Made by a program: the position numbers and the translations under genes
Notes under the pieces: generated by a model
Told to the model about the DNA's origin: nothing
What the model saw: only the letters and a program-made list of their open reading frames with translations
Databases searched by the model: none
Source: SFTH01 sp051878085
Lineage (GTDB): Bacteria > Bacillota > Clostridia > Christensenellales > Aristaeellaceae
DNA: 6,145 nucleotides
Direction of reading: 5' to 3'
NCBI GenBank assembly: GCA_051878085.1
Contig: JBJEJN010000199.1
Location: 1 to 6,145, forward strand
Part shown: positions 4,589-6,145 of the stretch, piece after piece
Numbering within the stretch: the stretch's first letter is position 1
How the letters are laid out: the number at the start of each line of letters is the position of its first letter

Positions 4589-5276
4589 GCTTGCTTCCCC
4601 CTCCCAATGTGTAGGCCGCGAAGTAGACCTTCGCCGCGCCGGCCTCCAGCAGCGCCTCCGCGCAGTTCCGCGCGGTGGAGCCGGTGGTAAATACATCGTC
4701 GATCAACAGAATTTTTGCGCCGCACACCCGCGCACGCCACTCCGGCTGCACCGCGAAGCCGCCCTTCAGATTGTGCTCACGCGCCTTGCCCGAGAGCCGC
4801 GCCTGCTGGGGCGCGTTGCGGGTGCGCATCAGCACGTCGCCGTATTCCAGCTGCATCTCCCCTGCCACGCCCTGTGCCAGCAGCTCTGCGTGGTTCACGC
4901 CGCGCTTGCGCAGCCGCTTGGGATGCATGGGCACGCAGGTGACAATCACGCCGTTCCCGATATGCAAAAGCCTTGCCGCCCGGGCAAGCTCCACGCTCAT
5001 GCGCTCCGCCAGCACGCCCACGCCGGTATACTTCAGCCTGCGCACCAGTCCGCCCGCAGGCCCTGCGTAGGGATGGGCGAAGGCCGCGCCGCTCAGGTGC
5101 AGATCGGGATTGACCTCACGCACGCCCAGCCAGTGTTTTGCGAGCTGCTCCCGGCATTCCTCGCAGAGATCGTCCCGGTCGCAGCCGAGCATGCTGCCGC
5201 AGCCCATGCAGGTCGCGCGCCGGGGCCAGAGCAGCCCCACCGCAAAGTCAAGCGCCCGGCGAAGCAGCGGCCTCAT
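4512..5276 (-). CDS. comFC: ComF-family phosphoribosyltransferase-fold protein
   Basis: ComFC-like protein of 254 residues. In competent bacteria it supports DNA uptake; in others its role is unclear. An N-terminal zinc-ribbon-like set (Cys23, Cys26, Cys38, Cys41) is followed by the type-I phosphoribosyltransferase core: VTCVPMHPKRLRKRGVNHAELLA (112-134) and the PRPP-binding loop ILLIDDVFTTGST (189-201, Asp193-Asp194). The homologous part ends near residue 226 (AAYTLGG). The last 28 or so residues, rich in Gly/Ala/Glu/Arg, come from the region overlapping the methyltransferase gene and look like non-conserved readthrough. ATG 5276 overlaps the recD2 stop (ATGA), with GGAGG 6 nt upstream inside recD2, so translation is probably coupled. 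Confidence 0.9.
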   Translation of the reverse strand: MRPLLRRALDFAVGLLWPRRATCMGCGSMLGCDRDDLCEECREQLAKHWLGVREVNPDLHLSGAAFAHPYAGPAGGLVRRLKYTGVGVLAERMSVELARAARLLHIGNGVIVTCVPMHPKRLRKRGVNHAELLAQGVAGEMQLEYGDVLMRTRNAPQQARLSGKAREHNLKGGFAVQPEWRARVCGAKILLIDDVFTTGSTARNCAEALLEAGAAKVYFAAYTLGGGSKHGQNHQREESGGAAAARAEGREGAA

Positions 5277-6145
5277 GCCCTGCCTCCATCCAGCGCCTGC
5301 AGCCGCTGCTTCAGCGCGCTGTAGCGGCGCACAATGCGGTTGTTGTCCACCATCTGCCGCATGCAGGCCTCACGGCCCACCACCACCACCAGGCGGCGCG
5401 CCCGGGTCACGGCGGTGTAGAGCAGGTTGCGGGTCATCAGCATCTGCGGCCCGGAGATCAGCGGCAGCACCACCGCGTCGAACTCGCTGCCCTGGCTCTT
5501 GTGCACCGAGATGCAGTAGGACAGCTCCAGCTCGTCCAGCATGGAGTCGTCGTAGTCCGCGCGGCGGCCGTCGTCGAATTCCACGGTCATCTCCCGGTCG
5601 CTGCGGCTGAGGGACACGATGTAGCCGATGTCGCCGTTGAACACGCCCTCGCCGCGCTCGCTGCCCCGCGTCCACTCCAGATCGTAGTTGTTGCGAATCT
5701 GCATCACCTTGTCGCCCAGGCGGAAGCTGCAATCGCCCCGGGTCAGCTCCGGCTTGTCGCGCCCCGGCGGGTTCAGCGCTGCCTGAAGCGCCGCGTTCAG
5801 CGCATGCACGCCCAGACCGCCCTTCTTCATCGGGGCCATCACCTGGATGCCCCGCAGGCTGTCCACGCCCAGGTATCTGGGCAGACGGGTCTTGACCAGC
5901 GCCACCACCGACTCCGCTGCCTGGGCCGCGCTCTCGCGGCTCTCCAGGAAGAAGTCGCTGTCCCGGTTCTGGATCAGCGGATACTCGCCGCGATTGATGC
6001 GGTGGGCGTTGACGATGATCCGGCTCTCCTGTCCCTGACGAAAGATCTGATCCAGCCGCGCCACCGGCAGCGCGCCGGAGGCGATCAGGTCCCGCAGCAC
6101 GTTGCCCGCGCCCACGGAGGGCAGCTGGTCGGCGTCGCCCACCAG
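5273..6145 (-). CDS. recD2: RecD2-type ATP-dependent DNA helicase, C-terminal part
   Basis: C-terminal 290 residues of an SF1B 5'-3' DNA helicase of the RecD2 (YrrC) family, involved in DNA repair and replication-fork maintenance. The gene runs off the window edge, so the N-terminal domains and Walker A are not seen. In the fragment: helicase motif III LVGDADQLPSVGAGN (1-15), RLDQIFRQ (30-37), MAPMKKGGLGVHALN (103-117), an SH3-like insert (about 140-190, GDKVMQIRNNYD and VFNGDIGYI), motif V YCISVHKSQGSEFD (210-223) and motif VI NLLYTAVTRARRLVVVVG (240-257). The GTG at 6142 is an internal valine codon, not a start. It ends in a 4-nt overlap with comFC, consistent with an operon in which recD2 is upstream. 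Confidence 0.93.
   Translation of the reverse strand: MVGDADQLPSVGAGNVLRDLIASGALPVARLDQIFRQGQESRIIVNAHRINRGEYPLIQNRDSDFFLESRESAAQAAESVVALVKTRLPRYLGVDSLRGIQVMAPMKKGGLGVHALNAALQAALNPPGRDKPELTRGDCSFRLGDKVMQIRNNYDLEWTRGSERGEGVFNGDIGYIVSLSRSDREMTVEFDDGRRADYDDSMLDELELSYCISVHKSQGSEFDAVVLPLISGPQMLMTRNLLYTAVTRARRLVVVVGREACMRQMVDNNRIVRRYSALKQRLQALDGGRA

Noticed and set aside
5110..5610. Plus-strand open frames opposite comFC and recD2
   Set aside because: Pro/Ser/Arg-rich products without domains, antisense to two confidently identified genes.

Overview
The window looks like a chromosomal segment of a GC-rich, endospore-forming member of the Firmicutes (Clostridia), probably an uncultured gut-type lineage. 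A spoVAC-spoVAD-spoVAE operon is present only in spore formers, and the short three-gene version without spoVAA, spoVAB or spoVAF is the usual clostridial form. Ribosome binding sites are strong GGAGG types. The recD2-comF pairing also fits Firmicutes. The genus cannot be named from this sequence.

Plus strand, about 1-2260: an intrinsic terminator (12-49) closes an upstream gene outside the window. A candidate sigma-G-like promoter (60-89) and a short leader hairpin (97-119) follow. Then come five tightly packed cistrons: a 56-residue single-pass membrane protein (147-317), a 46-residue soluble hypothetical protein (304-444), spoVAC (419-877), spoVAD (874-1890) and spoVAE (1891-2259). Each cistron overlaps or abuts the next, so translation is probably coupled. 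SpoVAC, SpoVAD and SpoVAE belong to the machinery that moves dipicolinic acid (as Ca-DPA) into the forespore and releases it at germination. The two small genes are the least explained content of the window.

Convergence zone, 2260-2378: a perfect 16-bp hairpin and a second 9-bp GC-rich hairpin separate the spoVA operon from the minus-strand genes.

Minus strand, 6145 down to 2379: a 5'-truncated recD2 (SF1B DNA helicase) is followed by comFC (phosphoribosyltransferase-fold protein, ATGA overlap). Next is a SpoU/TrmH-family RNA 2'-O-methyltransferase whose start lies inside the end of comFC, with an unusual 77-nt out-of-frame overlap. These three probably form one transcript whose promoter lies beyond the window. 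After a 101-nt gap containing its own vegetative-type promoter comes a secreted alpha/beta hydrolase with an N-terminal DUF3887-like domain.

The strong GC bias creates very long open frames antisense to the real genes. These were treated as shadows. No mobile element, CRISPR array, tRNA or rRNA was seen.
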